From Niallia taxi (GTDB lineage Bacteria; Bacillota; Bacilli; Bacillales; Cytobacillaceae), in assembly GCF_004005475.1 (NCBI RefSeq), contig NZ_RZTZ01000010.1, positions 90,055 to 154,054 on the forward strand: a stretch of DNA of 64,000 bases, read 5' to 3'. The position numbers and the translations under genes are program-made. Below the pieces are notes generated by a model. The model did not search any database and was not told the origin of the DNA. It saw only the letters and a program-made list of their open reading frames with translations. Positions 26,690-37,984 of this stretch are shown in pieces. Numbering within the stretch: position 1 is the first letter of the stretch; each line of letters opens with the position of its first letter.

Positions 26690-26715
26690 TGAAACTATTA
26701 TGGATAGTGTTCGTA
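26690..26715 (+). promoter_or_regulatory. ECF sigma-type promoter of the divergent membrane-protein gene
   Basis: TGAAAC (26690-26695), exactly 16 bp, then CGTA (26712-26715) matches the SigW/ECF consensus TGAAAC-N16-CGTA. The start codon follows 40 bases later behind AAGGAGG. The divergent ECF sigma factor is the natural candidate to read it; SigW- or SigX-like factors elsewhere could as well. Confidence 0.8.
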
Positions 26716-26755
26716 TATTGATGGAGGCATTATTAAAAAGGAGGTTTTTTATTTA

Positions 26756-28426
26756 ATGGTTTATTTATTATCACTACTCGCATTGACGCTTAATCCATTC
26801 GTTTGGAAGACATATTCTCGCAGCAAAGCTTTTTTGTATACACAGCTGCTTCGTGTCATGGTAGGTGCCTTCATTATATTTGTTCTAACCTATTTCCAGC
26901 TTGTTGATTATTCTGTGCAAGCTGCAATAAAGTTTGGATTATTTTATGTAGCCCTGTTCTTTCTTGGGGATCTTCTGTATAAAAAGGCAAAGGGCTTCTA
27001 CTATACTAGCTACCTTGGAATTGCCATGCTTCTCGCAAGTGCTTACTTCCAGTTTGCTTACCCATTTACTATTGCAAATGATAAGTATGACTTCGTGGCA
27101 GCAAAAGCAACGATTGCCCAGGATAAAGAAGAATCGACAGATGAGCAGCATATCGCAGTTGTACCGGAGAAATACGCTCGGTACCGAAGCGAAAAGAAAC
27201 TAGGCGAGCTTTCTCATGCTTCCTACTATGATTTAGGACATTCAACTTTGCAAAAAATTGACGATCATCTTTATTGGGTAACACCGATTGAATACACTGG
27301 CTTTTTTAAATGGATGAAGAACCAGCCTGTTCCTGGCTTCATAAAAATGAGTGCAGAGGATGAAAATAAAGATGCTGTGTTAGTCAAATCGGAAATGACA
27401 TATGTTCCATCTGCTTATTTCCACGAAGACTTAAAGCGACTTGTAAGAAAAACGCATAAGGATCACGTCCTGCTGGAAGCAAGCTTTGAGCCAGACGATA
27501 ATGATAAGCCGTATTATGTTGTGCCATATGGGGATTACAACAAATTCAGGCAGATTGTTGATGTAAAGGGTATTTATATTATTGACCCGGCAAATGGCGA
27601 AGTTAAGGACTATAAAATGAATGAAATACCTGATTTCATCGATCATGTTATCCCAACAAGTGTAGCAGAGGATTGGAATGAGTGGTATGGAAAATATATA
27701 CACGGTTTCTGGAATACCATCTTCTCTAAAGAAGATATTAAGGTACCGACTGAATGGGAAGATATTGATGAAGTAAATGGTGTATTCAATAAGGACCTTG
27801 CCTTAAATTGGTCTACTGATTTCACTCGACCGAACTCAGACAGCGGAAGCATGGTAGGCTATTCACTAATCAATGCAAGGTCTGGAAAGCTTACATTCTA
27901 TGAAGAAGCAAATGGTTCCTTAAATGGGAAATCTGCCATCAATGTAGCTGAAAAGACATTTAGAGCGGAGAAATATGAGGCTGGAACACCTATCCTTTAT
28001 ACGATATATGGTCAGTTCACATGGGTAGTTCCACTTATGGACTCCAACAGCGTGCTAAGACAAATCGTACTTGTTAATGCGAAGGATGAAAAGATTTACA
28101 GCTACAGCAATGAAAAATCAAAGCTTTTCAATGACTATAAATATGCCATTGCTACATTGTTAAAGGATGACAACACAGTCCCTAATAATATAGCAGACTT
28201 AAAGGACTTGAATGGAAAAATCAGCTATGTTTATAAATCTGAAATGGAAGGAAGCACAGTCGTCCGTTTCATGGTTGAAGGCGATAAGCGGATATTCCAA
28301 GTTTCATCGAATGACTTCCCATACAGCATCTTCCTTGATAAAGGGATGAATGTGAATGTTAAGTTTATTGATACAGAAGAAACAGTTGTTACCGTACAAG
28401 AACTTGTTATAGATGGTTTTAAATAA
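26756..28426 (+). CDS. Membrane protein of unknown function under an ECF promoter
   Basis: 556 residues. Four predicted membrane helices fill the first 110 residues; the remaining 440 residues are soluble, rich in beta-strand pattern and probably outside the membrane. Two stretches, around GIYIIDPANGEVKDYKMNEIP (about 275) and a second copy-like block near SLINARSGKLTFYEEA (about 370), recall PepSY-type beta repeats, but this is only a resemblance. AAAAGGAGG precedes the ATG. It is transcribed away from the ECF sigma operon from a perfect ECF promoter, so it is probably made during envelope stress. I do not recognise a named family. Confidence 0.6.
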   Translation: MVYLLSLLALTLNPFVWKTYSRSKAFLYTQLLRVMVGAFIIFVLTYFQLVDYSVQAAIKFGLFYVALFFLGDLLYKKAKGFYYTSYLGIAMLLASAYFQFAYPFTIANDKYDFVAAKATIAQDKEESTDEQHIAVVPEKYARYRSEKKLGELSHASYYDLGHSTLQKIDDHLYWVTPIEYTGFFKWMKNQPVPGFIKMSAEDENKDAVLVKSEMTYVPSAYFHEDLKRLVRKTHKDHVLLEASFEPDDNDKPYYVVPYGDYNKFRQIVDVKGIYIIDPANGEVKDYKMNEIPDFIDHVIPTSVAEDWNEWYGKYIHGFWNTIFSKEDIKVPTEWEDIDEVNGVFNKDLALNWSTDFTRPNSDSGSMVGYSLINARSGKLTFYEEANGSLNGKSAINVAEKTFRAEKYEAGTPILYTIYGQFTWVVPLMDSNSVLRQIVLVNAKDEKIYSYSNEKSKLFNDYKYAIATLLKDDNTVPNNIADLKDLNGKISYVYKSEMEGSTVVRFMVEGDKRIFQVSSNDFPYSIFLDKGMNVNVKFIDTEETVVTVQELVIDGFK

Positions 28427-28433
28427 ACCTTTT

Positions 28434-28481
28434 AGCAAAGGAGCCTGCTTAACAGAACAGTGGCTCCTTTGCTTTTTTTTA
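28434..28481 (+). terminator. Terminator of the ECF-promoted membrane gene
   Basis: AGCAAAGGAGCC and GGCTCCTTTGCT form a 12-bp stem followed by eight T, shortly after the stop codon. Confidence 0.93.
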
Positions 28482-28575
28482 AAAGCTTGGCAATAAGGAA
28501 CAAGTATACTTTTCGGCTTGCATATACTAACATAGAAACTGGGAATATTTATCATAATGGAAAAGGAGAATGCTT

Positions 28576-29190
28576 TTGTATACGTTATTAATCGCTTCTT
28601 ATTTATTGGGATCTATTCCAGCTGCCATTATAATTGGAAAGATTTTTTTTGGCATTGATATTAGAAAGCATGGCAGCTTAAATCCTGGAGCTACTAACTC
28701 GATTCGCGTGCTTGGCAAAAAGGCAGGGCTTGCCGTTCTCATCTTTGATATTGGCAAAGGCTCGCTCGCTGCAGCGCTCCCGCTCCTTCTTCATCAGGAT
28801 ATCGATCCAATTTATACTGGTTTGGCTGCAGTTATTGGACATTGTTTCCCAATATTCGCAGGCTTTCGCGGTGGAAAAGCGATTGCAACAACTGCAGGGA
28901 TGCTGATTGTCGCAAACCCGATTATGTTTTTAATTGTCTATTTAACATTTATAGCTGTCATTTGGATTACAAAGTATGTTTTCTTTGGAAGTATTTCTGT
29001 CGGGGTTACGATATTGCTCTATGCCTTTTTTGATGCGAGTGTAGAACACGAACTTATTTTTATCATCTATCTATTACTTCTCATTTACTTACACAGGTCT
29101 AACATCATTAATTTCATTAACCAGCAAGAACCAAAAATAAATGATAAAACAATTAAAAAGGATCGTATTGGACCGAAGAAAATCAGCTAA
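28576..29190 (+). CDS. plsY: Glycerol-3-phosphate acyltransferase PlsY
   Basis: About 204 residues, five or more membrane helices. The three PlsY motifs are present: HGSLNPGATN (acyl-phosphate loop), GHCFPIFAGFRGGKAIAT, and the late YLHRSNI. It transfers acyl from acyl-phosphate to glycerol-3-phosphate, the first step of phospholipid synthesis. The TTG at 28576 is preferred because AAAAGGAG (28561-28568) ends 7 bases before it; the ATG at 28570 would be 1 base from it. The motif-1 region has LNPG where many PlsY proteins have GNxG, so it may be a second paralogue. The gene is single and convergent to gatB. Confidence 0.88.
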   Translation: MYTLLIASYLLGSIPAAIIIGKIFFGIDIRKHGSLNPGATNSIRVLGKKAGLAVLIFDIGKGSLAAALPLLLHQDIDPIYTGLAAVIGHCFPIFAGFRGGKAIATTAGMLIVANPIMFLIVYLTFIAVIWITKYVFFGSISVGVTILLYAFFDASVEHELIFIIYLLLLIYLHRSNIINFINQQEPKINDKTIKKDRIGPKKIS

Positions 29191-29275
29191 AATCCTAATT
29201 CGGACAAGCTTTGCAAAAAAAATCGAAAATTGGATATTGACGCCTTTTCCTGGGAAATAGTACGGGAAAATGTCG

Positions 29276-29310
29276 AAAAAGAAACCAAGAGAACTAATCT
29301 CTTGGTTTTT
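29276..29310. terminator. Bidirectional terminator between plsY and gatB
   Basis: AAACCAAGAGA and TCTCTTGGTTT pair around a 5-base loop with T runs on both strands, between convergent genes. Confidence 0.88.
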
Positions 29311-29312
29311 CA

Positions 29313-30740
29313 TTATCTTTTATTTATCTCTTCAACTAGAAGTTTGTTAACCAATTGTGGGTTAGCTTGTCCTTTTGTTGCTTTCATAATTTGTCCAACA
29401 AGGAAGCCGACTGCTTTTTGCTTACCATTCTTGAAATCATCGATAGATTGAGGATTATTATCTAGTACTTCAGAGATAATTTTCAGCAATGCGCCTTCAT
29501 CTGAGATTTGTACTAATCCTTTTTCTTTAACGATTTTTTCTGCGTCACCGCCATTTTCAATCAGCTCTTTAAATACTTGTTTGGCGATTTTGCTGGAAAT
29601 TGTGCCGTTTTCAATCAGCTTAATCATGCTTGCAAGACCTTCTGGAGTCAGTGCAACTTCTGAAAGCTCTTTACCTTCAGCATTCAAAGTTGCTGATAAA
29701 TCGCCCATTACCCAGTTAGAAGCAAGCTTAGGGTCAGCCTTAGCATTAACTGTTGCTTCAAAGAAATCTGCCATTTCCTTCGTAACAGTCAATACATTTG
29801 CATCATATTCAGGCAAGCCTAGTTCTTCTATATATCTCTTTTTGCGGGCATCAGGAAGCTCTGGAATTTCGGCACGAATTCTTGCCTTCCAATCCTCATC
29901 GATATAAAGGTCCATTAAATCAGGCTCTGGGAAATAACGATAATCATCAGAACCCTCCTTAACACGCATCAACAATGTTTTACTCGATGCTTCGTCAAAA
30001 CGGCGTGTTTCCTGATCAATCACACCTCCGCCAAGCACAACCTCACGCTGGCGCTTCTCCTCGTATTCAAGACCTTTGCGGACGAAGTTAAAGGAGTTTA
30101 AGTTCTTCAATTCTGTTTTTGTTCCGAATTCTTCCTGTCCTACTGGACGGATGGAAATGTTCGCATCACAGCGTAAAGAACCTTCCTCCATTTTACAGTC
30201 AGATACACCAGTATACTGAATGATAGATTTCAGCTTCTCAAGGTATGCGTATGCTTCATTAGGTGTTCTAATATCCGGCTCAGATACAATCTCAATCAAT
30301 GGAGTTCCTTGACGGTTAAAGTCAACTAATGAGTAGCCATTGCCATGGTTCAGCTTCCCAGCATCCTCTTCTAAATGGACACGAGTAATTCCGATTCTCT
30401 TCTTATAACCGTCCACTTCAATATCAATATAGCCGTGCTCCCCGATTGGTTTATCAAATTGAGAAATTTGATATGCTTTCGGATTGTCAGGATAGAAGTA
30501 GTTTTTTCGGTCAAATTTCGTTTCTGTCGCAACTTGACAATTCAATGCCATAGAAGCCTTCATTCCGTATTCTACAGCCTTTTTATTTAGGACAGGCAAT
30601 ACTCCTGGATATCCTAAATCTACAACTGTTGTATTTGTATTCGGAGCAGCACCGAAATGGTTCGGGCTTGCAGAGAATATCTTCGATTCTGTTTTTAACT
30701 CCACATGGACTTCAAGTCCAATGACTGTTTCAAATTCCAT
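29313..30740 (-). CDS. gatB: Asp/Glu-tRNA amidotransferase subunit B
   Basis: 475 residues. Opens with the family signature [13 protein letters not shown]; the cradle domain carries the conserved EDAGKL and [19 protein letters not shown] segments, and the C-terminal YqeY-like tail (about 330-475) binds tRNA. With GatA and GatC it turns Glu-tRNA(Gln) into Gln-tRNA(Gln) in the cytoplasm, which is needed because most Firmicutes lack glutaminyl-tRNA synthetase. Last gene of gatCAB, 13 bp after gatA. Confidence 0.96.
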   Translation of the reverse strand: MEFETVIGLEVHVELKTESKIFSASPNHFGAAPNTNTTVVDLGYPGVLPVLNKKAVEYGMKASMALNCQVATETKFDRKNYFYPDNPKAYQISQFDKPIGEHGYIDIEVDGYKKRIGITRVHLEEDAGKLNHGNGYSLVDFNRQGTPLIEIVSEPDIRTPNEAYAYLEKLKSIIQYTGVSDCKMEEGSLRCDANISIRPVGQEEFGTKTELKNLNSFNFVRKGLEYEEKRQREVVLGGGVIDQETRRFDEASSKTLLMRVKEGSDDYRYFPEPDLMDLYIDEDWKARIRAEIPELPDARKKRYIEELGLPEYDANVLTVTKEMADFFEATVNAKADPKLASNWVMGDLSATLNAEGKELSEVALTPEGLASMIKLIENGTISSKIAKQVFKELIENGGDAEKIVKEKGLVQISDEGALLKIISEVLDNNPQSIDDFKNGKQKAVGFLVGQIMKATKGQANPQLVNKLLVEEINKR

Positions 30741-30752
30741 TTATTTCACCCC

Positions 30753-32210
30753 TTACAGCGTTGGTTTTTGCTTATGATAATCCGTTGCCTGTTCGTATGC
30801 ATATGCCACTTTGTAGACAGACTCTTCATCAAAGTGTTTACCGATAATTTGCAAGCCAAGTGGCAAGCCGTTTGAGAATCCACATGGCACAGAAATTCCT
30901 GGCACACCAGCAAGGTTAACTGGGATTGTCAAAATATCATTTGCATACATCGTTAATGGGTCATTTACTTTTTCGCCGATTTTGAATGCTGGTGTCGGGG
31001 TTGTAGGTCCTACAATCACATCGTACTTCTCAAATACATCCTCAAAATCCTTTTTGATCAATGTACGCACTTTTTGTGCTTTTTTATAGTACGCATCATA
31101 ATAACCAGAGCTTAATGCAAACGTTCCAAGCATGATTCTGCGTTTTACTTCATCACCGAAGCCTTCTGCTCTTGTCTGTTTATAAAGCTCAATCAAGCTT
31201 TCCGCATTATCTGCACGGTATCCATAGCGAATTCCGTCAAAGCGGGATAGGTTCGCAGAAGCCTCTGAAGAAGAAAGCAGATAGTACGTAGCCAAAGCAT
31301 ATTTACTATGTGGCAATGATACTTCTTCCCATGTTGCTCCAAGCTTCTCCAATACCTTAAGGGCATCAAGTACAGATTGGCGTACCTCTTCGCTTACGCC
31401 TTCTCCCAAATATTCCTTAGGAACTGCGATTTTCAAGCCTTTAATATCCCCTGTAAGGCCTTTAGTAAAGTCCGGAACTGCCACATTTGCTGATGTGCTG
31501 TCCATTGGATCTACTCCTGAAATAGCATTAAGCAGGAAAGCATTGTCTTCAACTGTTCTTGTAATTGGTCCGATTTGGTCAAGTGAAGATGCAAATGCCA
31601 CAAGACCAAAACGTGAAATACGTCCGTATGTTGGCTTTAAGCCGACAACTCCACAATATGCTGCCGGCTGTCTGATAGAGCCGCCAGTGTCTGAACCAAG
31701 AGAAAACAGAACTTCTCCAGCTGCAACAGCTGCTGCAGAGCCGCCAGATGAACCGCCTGGCACGGTATCCAAATTCCATGGGTTTTTAGTATTCATATAA
31801 TAGGAATTCTCTGTTGAGGATCCCATTGCGAACTCATCCATATTCAGCTTTCCGATTGTAATCGTGCCTGCATTATGTAATTTTTCCATAACAGTCGCAT
31901 TATAGATTGGGTTGAAATTCTCTAAAATGCGGCTTGAGCATGTTGTCCTCAAATTCTTTGTGACAATATTGTCCTTGATTCCGATTGGAAGGCCGAACAA
32001 CGGTCCAGTCTTTTCACCTGCAGCAAGTAATGAATCAAGCTGCTTTGCCTGATTAAAGGCATTTTCCTCATCTAATGTTAAAAAGGCTTGTACTTTTTCA
32101 TCGACATCTTTAATTCTCGTGTATGCTTCCTGCACCAAATCTGTTACAGAAAGTTCTTTTTTAAGCAGCAAGTCCTGTAAATCAGCTGCTTTTTGATCAA
32201 ATAAGCTCAT
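30753..32210 (-). CDS. gatA: Asp/Glu-tRNA amidotransferase subunit A
   Basis: 485 residues, amidase-signature enzyme. The catalytic Ser-cisSer-Lys triad is seen as the Lys in LPIGIKDNI, and the serines in [15 protein letters not shown] and [14 protein letters not shown]. It frees ammonia from glutamine for GatB. It lies 13 bp after gatC and upstream of gatB, the standard gatCAB order. Confidence 0.97.
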   Translation of the reverse strand: MSLFDQKAADLQDLLLKKELSVTDLVQEAYTRIKDVDEKVQAFLTLDEENAFNQAKQLDSLLAAGEKTGPLFGLPIGIKDNIVTKNLRTTCSSRILENFNPIYNATVMEKLHNAGTITIGKLNMDEFAMGSSTENSYYMNTKNPWNLDTVPGGSSGGSAAAVAAGEVLFSLGSDTGGSIRQPAAYCGVVGLKPTYGRISRFGLVAFASSLDQIGPITRTVEDNAFLLNAISGVDPMDSTSANVAVPDFTKGLTGDIKGLKIAVPKEYLGEGVSEEVRQSVLDALKVLEKLGATWEEVSLPHSKYALATYYLLSSSEASANLSRFDGIRYGYRADNAESLIELYKQTRAEGFGDEVKRRIMLGTFALSSGYYDAYYKKAQKVRTLIKKDFEDVFEKYDVIVGPTTPTPAFKIGEKVNDPLTMYANDILTIPVNLAGVPGISVPCGFSNGLPLGLQIIGKHFDEESVYKVAYAYEQATDYHKQKPTL

Positions 32211-32222
32211 CCTCTTCCCTCC

Positions 32223-32513
32223 TTACTCTATAATCGATGGCACTTTGATCTGGCCGTCCTGATGTTCTGGAGCATTCTTCAATACATCCTCAACTGGAAG
32301 ACCTTTTCCTGCAACATCTTCACGCAATACGTTTTTTACATCCAGCACATGGGATGTCGGTACAACACCTTCCGTATCGAGTTCATTCAATTCTTCTGCA
32401 AACGTAATGATTGCATCAAGCTGTTTCTGGAATTGCTCAGCTTCTTCTTCAGTAATTGCAAGTCTAGCAAGGTTTGCTACATGCTTTACCTCTTCTTTTG
32501 TAATCCTTGACAT
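32223..32513 (-). CDS. gatC: Asp/Glu-tRNA amidotransferase subunit C
   Basis: 96 residues, the normal GatC length, starting [19 protein letters not shown]. It wraps around GatA and joins it to GatB. Start chosen behind TTGGAGGTGACG; the frame is open further upstream without a ribosome site. Confidence 0.95.
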   Translation of the reverse strand: MSRITKEEVKHVANLARLAITEEEAEQFQKQLDAIITFAEELNELDTEGVVPTSHVLDVKNVLREDVAGKGLPVEDVLKNAPEHQDGQIKVPSIIE

Positions 32514-32749
32514 AATCGTCACCTCCAAGTACGTTCCATGCAATAATCTGATGATATCAAACAAGCCTCTATTAAGGCAACAGGAACAATAAAGTTATTG
32601 CAAATCTCTAGCTAATCCGCCTGTTTCTTCCATTAGACATTTTTTACGTATTATGTGGATATAAACATTATGTACTTCTTCATTAGGAAAAAAAACTAAA
32701 TTGGATTACAATAGAAATATGGAATGATATTTTAAAGTTGGTGAAAGAC

Positions 32750-33187
32750 ATGACAAATGAAATAGACTTGCTTAGACTGGAAAATCAGCTCTGTTTTTTG
32801 CTTTATGCCAGTTCAAGGGAAATGACAAAGAAATACAAAACCCTGCTTGAGGAATTGGATGTCACTTACCCTCAATATTTAGTCCTCCTATTATTATGGG
32901 AGCATAAGGTATTAAGTGTTAAAAGCATGGGGGAACAGCTGTACCTTGATTCGGGCACATTAACTCCAATGCTTAAACGAATGGAGCAAAATGGTCTTAT
33001 AAACAGGGAACGCTCCCAAGAGGATGAGCGTTCTGTTATGGTTTCCTTAACAGAACAAGGCAGCAGCCTCAAAGAGAAAGCAGCCTGCATCCCATTAGAA
33101 ATAGTTAAGCTTGCTAATAAAGAGCCCGAGGAATTCAAACAGCTGAAGAACTCCCTCGCCCATCTTTTACAGCAGCTTGCCAAATAA
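32750..33187 (+). CDS. ohrR: Organic-peroxide sensing repressor OhrR (MarR family)
   Basis: 145 residues with the winged helix of MarR proteins (LSVKSMGEQLYLDSGTLTPMLKRME). With the ATG at 32750, behind GGTGA, the single sensing cysteine falls at position 15 in ENQLCFLLYA, as in B. subtilis OhrR; YPQYLVL with its conserved Tyr also fits. Peroxide oxidises this cysteine and releases the repressor from ohr. The ohr gene lies convergent, 360 bp away. Confidence 0.92.
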   Translation: MTNEIDLLRLENQLCFLLYASSREMTKKYKTLLEELDVTYPQYLVLLLLWEHKVLSVKSMGEQLYLDSGTLTPMLKRMEQNGLINRERSQEDERSVMVSLTEQGSSLKEKAACIPLEIVKLANKEPEEFKQLKNSLAHLLQQLAK

Positions 33188-33188
33188 G

Positions 33189-33227
33189 GAAAAAGAAGTG
33201 TCCATTAACTAGGACACTTCCTTTTTG
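33189..33227 (+). terminator. Terminator of ohrR
   Basis: GAAGTGTCC and GGACACTTC pair around a short loop with a T run, directly after the ohrR stop codon. Confidence 0.92.
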
Positions 33228-33240
33228 TATAAAAAAACCC

Positions 33241-33424
33241 GAGGCTGGGACAAAACAAAAGATAACCTTTCTAAACACGAATAATAAAATTACATTTATA
33301 TTTGAAAAATGAAGCACATGACTAAATAGAAAAGGGGTTTAAAATTAGTTCGTTTCATTCCGCTGCAGCCAATCGCTTTCCTCTATTTCCCGCAGGAGTC
33401 GAGTGACCTCCGCTCCATTCCACT
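33241..33424. repeat. Degenerate intergenic repeat of the 'GAGGCTGGGACAAAA' type
   Basis: It begins GAGGCTGGGACAAAAC and ends with a TTCATTCCGCTGCAGCCAAT...CGCTTTCC...CCTCCGCTCCATTCC block, more GC-rich than its surroundings. From memory, similar non-coding elements are scattered through many Bacillaceae genomes. No coding frame or terminal inverted repeat is evident. It fills most of the ohrR-ohr gap. Confidence 0.5.
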
Positions 33425-33461
33425 AAATTTTCTAATCAGTATATTAAAACTAAAAAATACA

Positions 33462-33510
33462 AAAAATCCGAACTATTTAATCATTGGTTGATTAAGTAGT
33501 TCGGATTTTT
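33462..33510 (-). terminator. Terminator of ohr
   Basis: AAAATCCGAACTA and TAGTTCGGATTTT form a long stem (with TTAATCA/TGATTAA inside) between A and T runs, about 40 bases after the ohr stop codon. Both strands could use it. Confidence 0.85.
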
Positions 33511-33548
33511 ATGCAGATTCACTTACTTATGTTCCAGCCTCTAATTTA

Positions 33549-33977
33549 TTATGCAGCAATAACTTCCAGTGTCACTTCTATATTGCCTCTAGTTGCTTTT
33601 GAGTATGGGCAGAAATTATGTGCTTTATGAACAAGATCCTCTAAAGTTGCTTTATCTACGCCAGTTCCTTTGACAGACAATTTAACACCAAGCTTAAAGC
33701 CTTGATCTGTTGGATCTTTAACTAGGCTTACACTCGCTGCCACTTCTGATTCAAATTTCACACGCTCTTTTCCAGCAATCATTTGAAGAGCTGAATCGAA
33801 ACACGCCGCATAGCCTGCTGCAAATAATTGCTCTGGATTTGTTGCATCCTCAATTTGCTTCGCTCTTGGAGTTCCAGGCATTGCTGTTTCTAATTGAATA
33901 ACATAATCCTCTGATTCAACTCTTCCTTCTCTTCCGCCGACCGCTTTTACAGTTGTTGTGAATAATGTATCTGACAT
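33549..33977 (-). CDS. ohr: Organic hydroperoxide resistance protein Ohr
   Basis: 142 residues, OsmC/Ohr fold. The two active-site cysteines are C59 (GYAACF) and C123 (NFCPYSKATRGN). It is a thiol peroxidase that reduces fatty-acid and other organic hydroperoxides in the cytoplasm. GATCGGAGG-like AATCGGAGG precedes the ATG. The promoter carries OhrR-like palindromic repeats over the -10, and ohrR lies convergent. Confidence 0.95.
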   Translation of the reverse strand: MSDTLFTTTVKAVGGREGRVESEDYVIQLETAMPGTPRAKQIEDATNPEQLFAAGYAACFDSALQMIAGKERVKFESEVAASVSLVKDPTDQGFKLGVKLSVKGTGVDKATLEDLVHKAHNFCPYSKATRGNIEVTLEVIAA

Positions 33978-34006
33978 AGTTAAAACCTCCGATTAAATTT
34001 TTAATT

Positions 34007-34047
34007 TTACACAATTGTATTGTACACAATTTAATTTTATATTACAA
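34007..34047 (-). promoter_or_regulatory. ohr promoter with OhrR-like operator
   Basis: On the minus strand TTGTAA (34042-34047), 17 bp, TACAAT (34019-34024). Overlapping and following the -10 are AATTGTGTACAAT and ACAATTGT repeats, which resemble the TACAATT-AATTGTA sites bound by OhrR. Confidence 0.7.
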
Positions 34048-34146
34048 GTATTAAAGCTCAAGATTTATATATTTTCCGTACATAAACGAATTATGTTATT
34101 GTTTCTCTTTATCACAAGCTTGTCTTTTTTAAACGTTAACTTATAA

Positions 34147-34196
34147 CAAAAACCAGGAAAAGGGATTTCTGCACACGATCCTTTTCCTGGTTTTCC
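34147..34196 (-). terminator. Terminator of the YueI-family gene
   Basis: AACCAGGAAAAGGAT and ATCCCTTTTCCTGGTT (minus strand) pair around a loop and are followed by five T. Confidence 0.9.
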
Positions 34197-34202
34197 TGAA
34201 TT

Positions 34203-34640
34203 TTATTTGTTAAAAAGCTTAGCAAAAAACCCTTTTTTTTCTTTCGGTTCGTCTGGTTTCTTCTCTACTGCCGATTCATTTACATAAATGTCTTCTTTAT
34301 CAACAGCATGATCGTATGCAATCAATAAGCCGATTTCACTGTTATAATCATTGTTCGTCACCATTGTATATTCCATGTTTTGCTCATTAGCTAGCTTTAA
34401 GTACTTAGACAAATAGGAATAATCCAAATGGCCATTTAAATACAGCTTAGCTCCTTTATTGCCCTTAATCGCTTCCTCGGCCTCTTTATAGACATTTGCT
34501 TCACTCACTTGATTTTGCAGTAACGCTAGTACGACACGCTCTCTAATTGTCCCAAGAAACTTTCTTCTCTCTTCCGGCTTTGTCTCCTTCGCACCATACA
34601 TACCTTGCTGCAGATAATCATCTAAATTTGGATTTGACAT
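34203..34640 (-). CDS. YueI family protein (DUF1694)
   Basis: 145 residues. The opening DDYLQQGMYGAKETKPEERRKFLGTIRERV is the hallmark of the YueI family in Bacilli. Function unknown; small, soluble, without membrane helices, ending in a Lys-rich tail (KKGFFAKLFNK). Start at 34640 chosen behind AAGGAG; a TTG three codons upstream touches the Shine-Dalgarno. Flanked by terminators on both sides, so probably a single-gene unit. Confidence 0.85.
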   Translation of the reverse strand: MSNPNLDDYLQQGMYGAKETKPEERRKFLGTIRERVVLALLQNQVSEANVYKEAEEAIKGNKGAKLYLNGHLDYSYLSKYLKLANEQNMEYTMVTNNDYNSEIGLLIAYDHAVDKEDIYVNESAVEKKPDEPKEKKGFFAKLFNK

Positions 34641-34734
34641 ACTTTCCAACTCCTTATATAGATACTCTTTACCACTATACTAAAAAAAATCCACACACAG
34701 TCCTTTAAATTGTTGCAAAAAAATGAACAAACTA

Positions 34735-34771
34735 AAAAGATTATCCCAACGCCTTGGAATAATCTTTTTGT
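34735..34771 (-). terminator. Terminator of camS
   Basis: AAAAGATTATTCCA pairs with TGGGATAATCTTTT around a small loop, followed by T, immediately after the camS stop codon. Confidence 0.88.
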
Positions 34772-35941
34772 TTATTGATAAATATGAACAAACGGCTCGT
34801 CTTGACCTGCATCCCTAACAATAAGGGCTTCTTCTCCATTAGCGGAGGAGATGCTGACCTGTACAGTCTGATTTGTGTCCTTAAAGCGATCAATCACTTT
34901 TCCAGCCACATATTGAGAGAAGCCGATTACTTCTGTTGCCCCATAAAACTGTACCTTCATATCAATGCTAATATTGCGCAGCTTATTGTTTACATAAAAA
35001 CCTTTTCCGATAACGCCATTGAAATTAGGAAAATACTCTTCAATATCGGTTTGGAATTTAGAAAAGGCAGCTTGCTCTGTCTTATATTGGCTATTTGTAT
35101 TTGGAAAAATAACATACTTTTCATTGATATCTTTCCACTGCCCCAAGGAGGCTTCTCCACTGCCAGCATTTGCATAGGAAATAAAGTTTCCTGGTACAAC
35201 AGAGGATGTCTCTTTTTGTTCAAACAAAGCAATTGTTATAGGGACGTTTTCCAGCCCTTCTATTTTTCTGAGCCTTTTTGTGACCTCTTCTGCGATACTT
35301 TTCCCTTCTCTTTCAAGGGTTTGCTCACTAATATCCTTCTTTTTTGTCGATCCGTTTGCTTTTTCCTGGTAATAATAAACAGAATTTAATGCAAGGCCAA
35401 TTGTAACTCCGCCAAGCTCCAGCTTATTTGTTTCTTCATTTTTTACTAAGTAATCATGCTCCAAAATGTGAGCCAAATAGATTGGCTCCATATTACCAGA
35501 TTCTTTTTTACTTTTATCCTCATCAGAAGGATTAAGACCAACATTATCATTTGCTGATATTTTTTTGGCACTAAGCTCCTTCTTTGTGTACTTCCTGTTC
35601 AGCCAGGCAGCAACAGTCGAGCTGTTCAAATACTGGCCTTCTTGGAAATAATAATTATCTGTATCAAATGTATTTTGGGCAACACGCATCAAACCGCTCT
35701 CGAATTCACTGATATCGTATCGCGAATTTAAATTATTAACGACAAGCCCTCTTGCTTCAGATGTCTTAAAAGGTAGACTCATGCTGTAATAGTCATCCGA
35801 AATCTTGAATTTCGGCAGGATGGCTGTCTCTGTTTCATTGTCACCTGTTTCGCTTTTCACTTCTTCTTCCTTCTGAAAGTTCGGTGCACAGGCAGAAAGG
35901 AAAAAAATGAGACTCGCTACTAATATTAAGCTTTTTTTCAT
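34772..35941 (-). CDS. camS: CamS/YerH family lipoprotein
   Basis: 389 residues. Lipoprotein signal with lipobox LSAC (Cys18). Homologues in enterococci and staphylococci release the cAM373 sex-pheromone peptide from their signal sequence, hence the family name; the role of the mature protein is unknown. It directly follows ligA (10 bp), as in B. subtilis pcrB-pcrA-ligA-yerH, so it is probably in that operon. Two nearby ATGs (35947, 35941) follow AAAGGTG; the second gives the usual MKK start. Confidence 0.85.
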   Translation of the reverse strand: MKKSLILVASLIFFLSACAPNFQKEEEVKSETGDNETETAILPKFKISDDYYSMSLPFKTSEARGLVVNNLNSRYDISEFESGLMRVAQNTFDTDNYYFQEGQYLNSSTVAAWLNRKYTKKELSAKKISANDNVGLNPSDEDKSKKESGNMEPIYLAHILEHDYLVKNEETNKLELGGVTIGLALNSVYYYQEKANGSTKKKDISEQTLEREGKSIAEEVTKRLRKIEGLENVPITIALFEQKETSSVVPGNFISYANAGSGEASLGQWKDINEKYVIFPNTNSQYKTEQAAFSKFQTDIEEYFPNFNGVIGKGFYVNNKLRNISIDMKVQFYGATEVIGFSQYVAGKVIDRFKDTNQTVQVSISSANGEEALIVRDAGQDEPFVHIYQ

Positions 35942-35956
35942 TAACATTACACACCT

Positions 35957-37981
<2,025 letters not shown>

Positions 37982-37984
37982 TCA

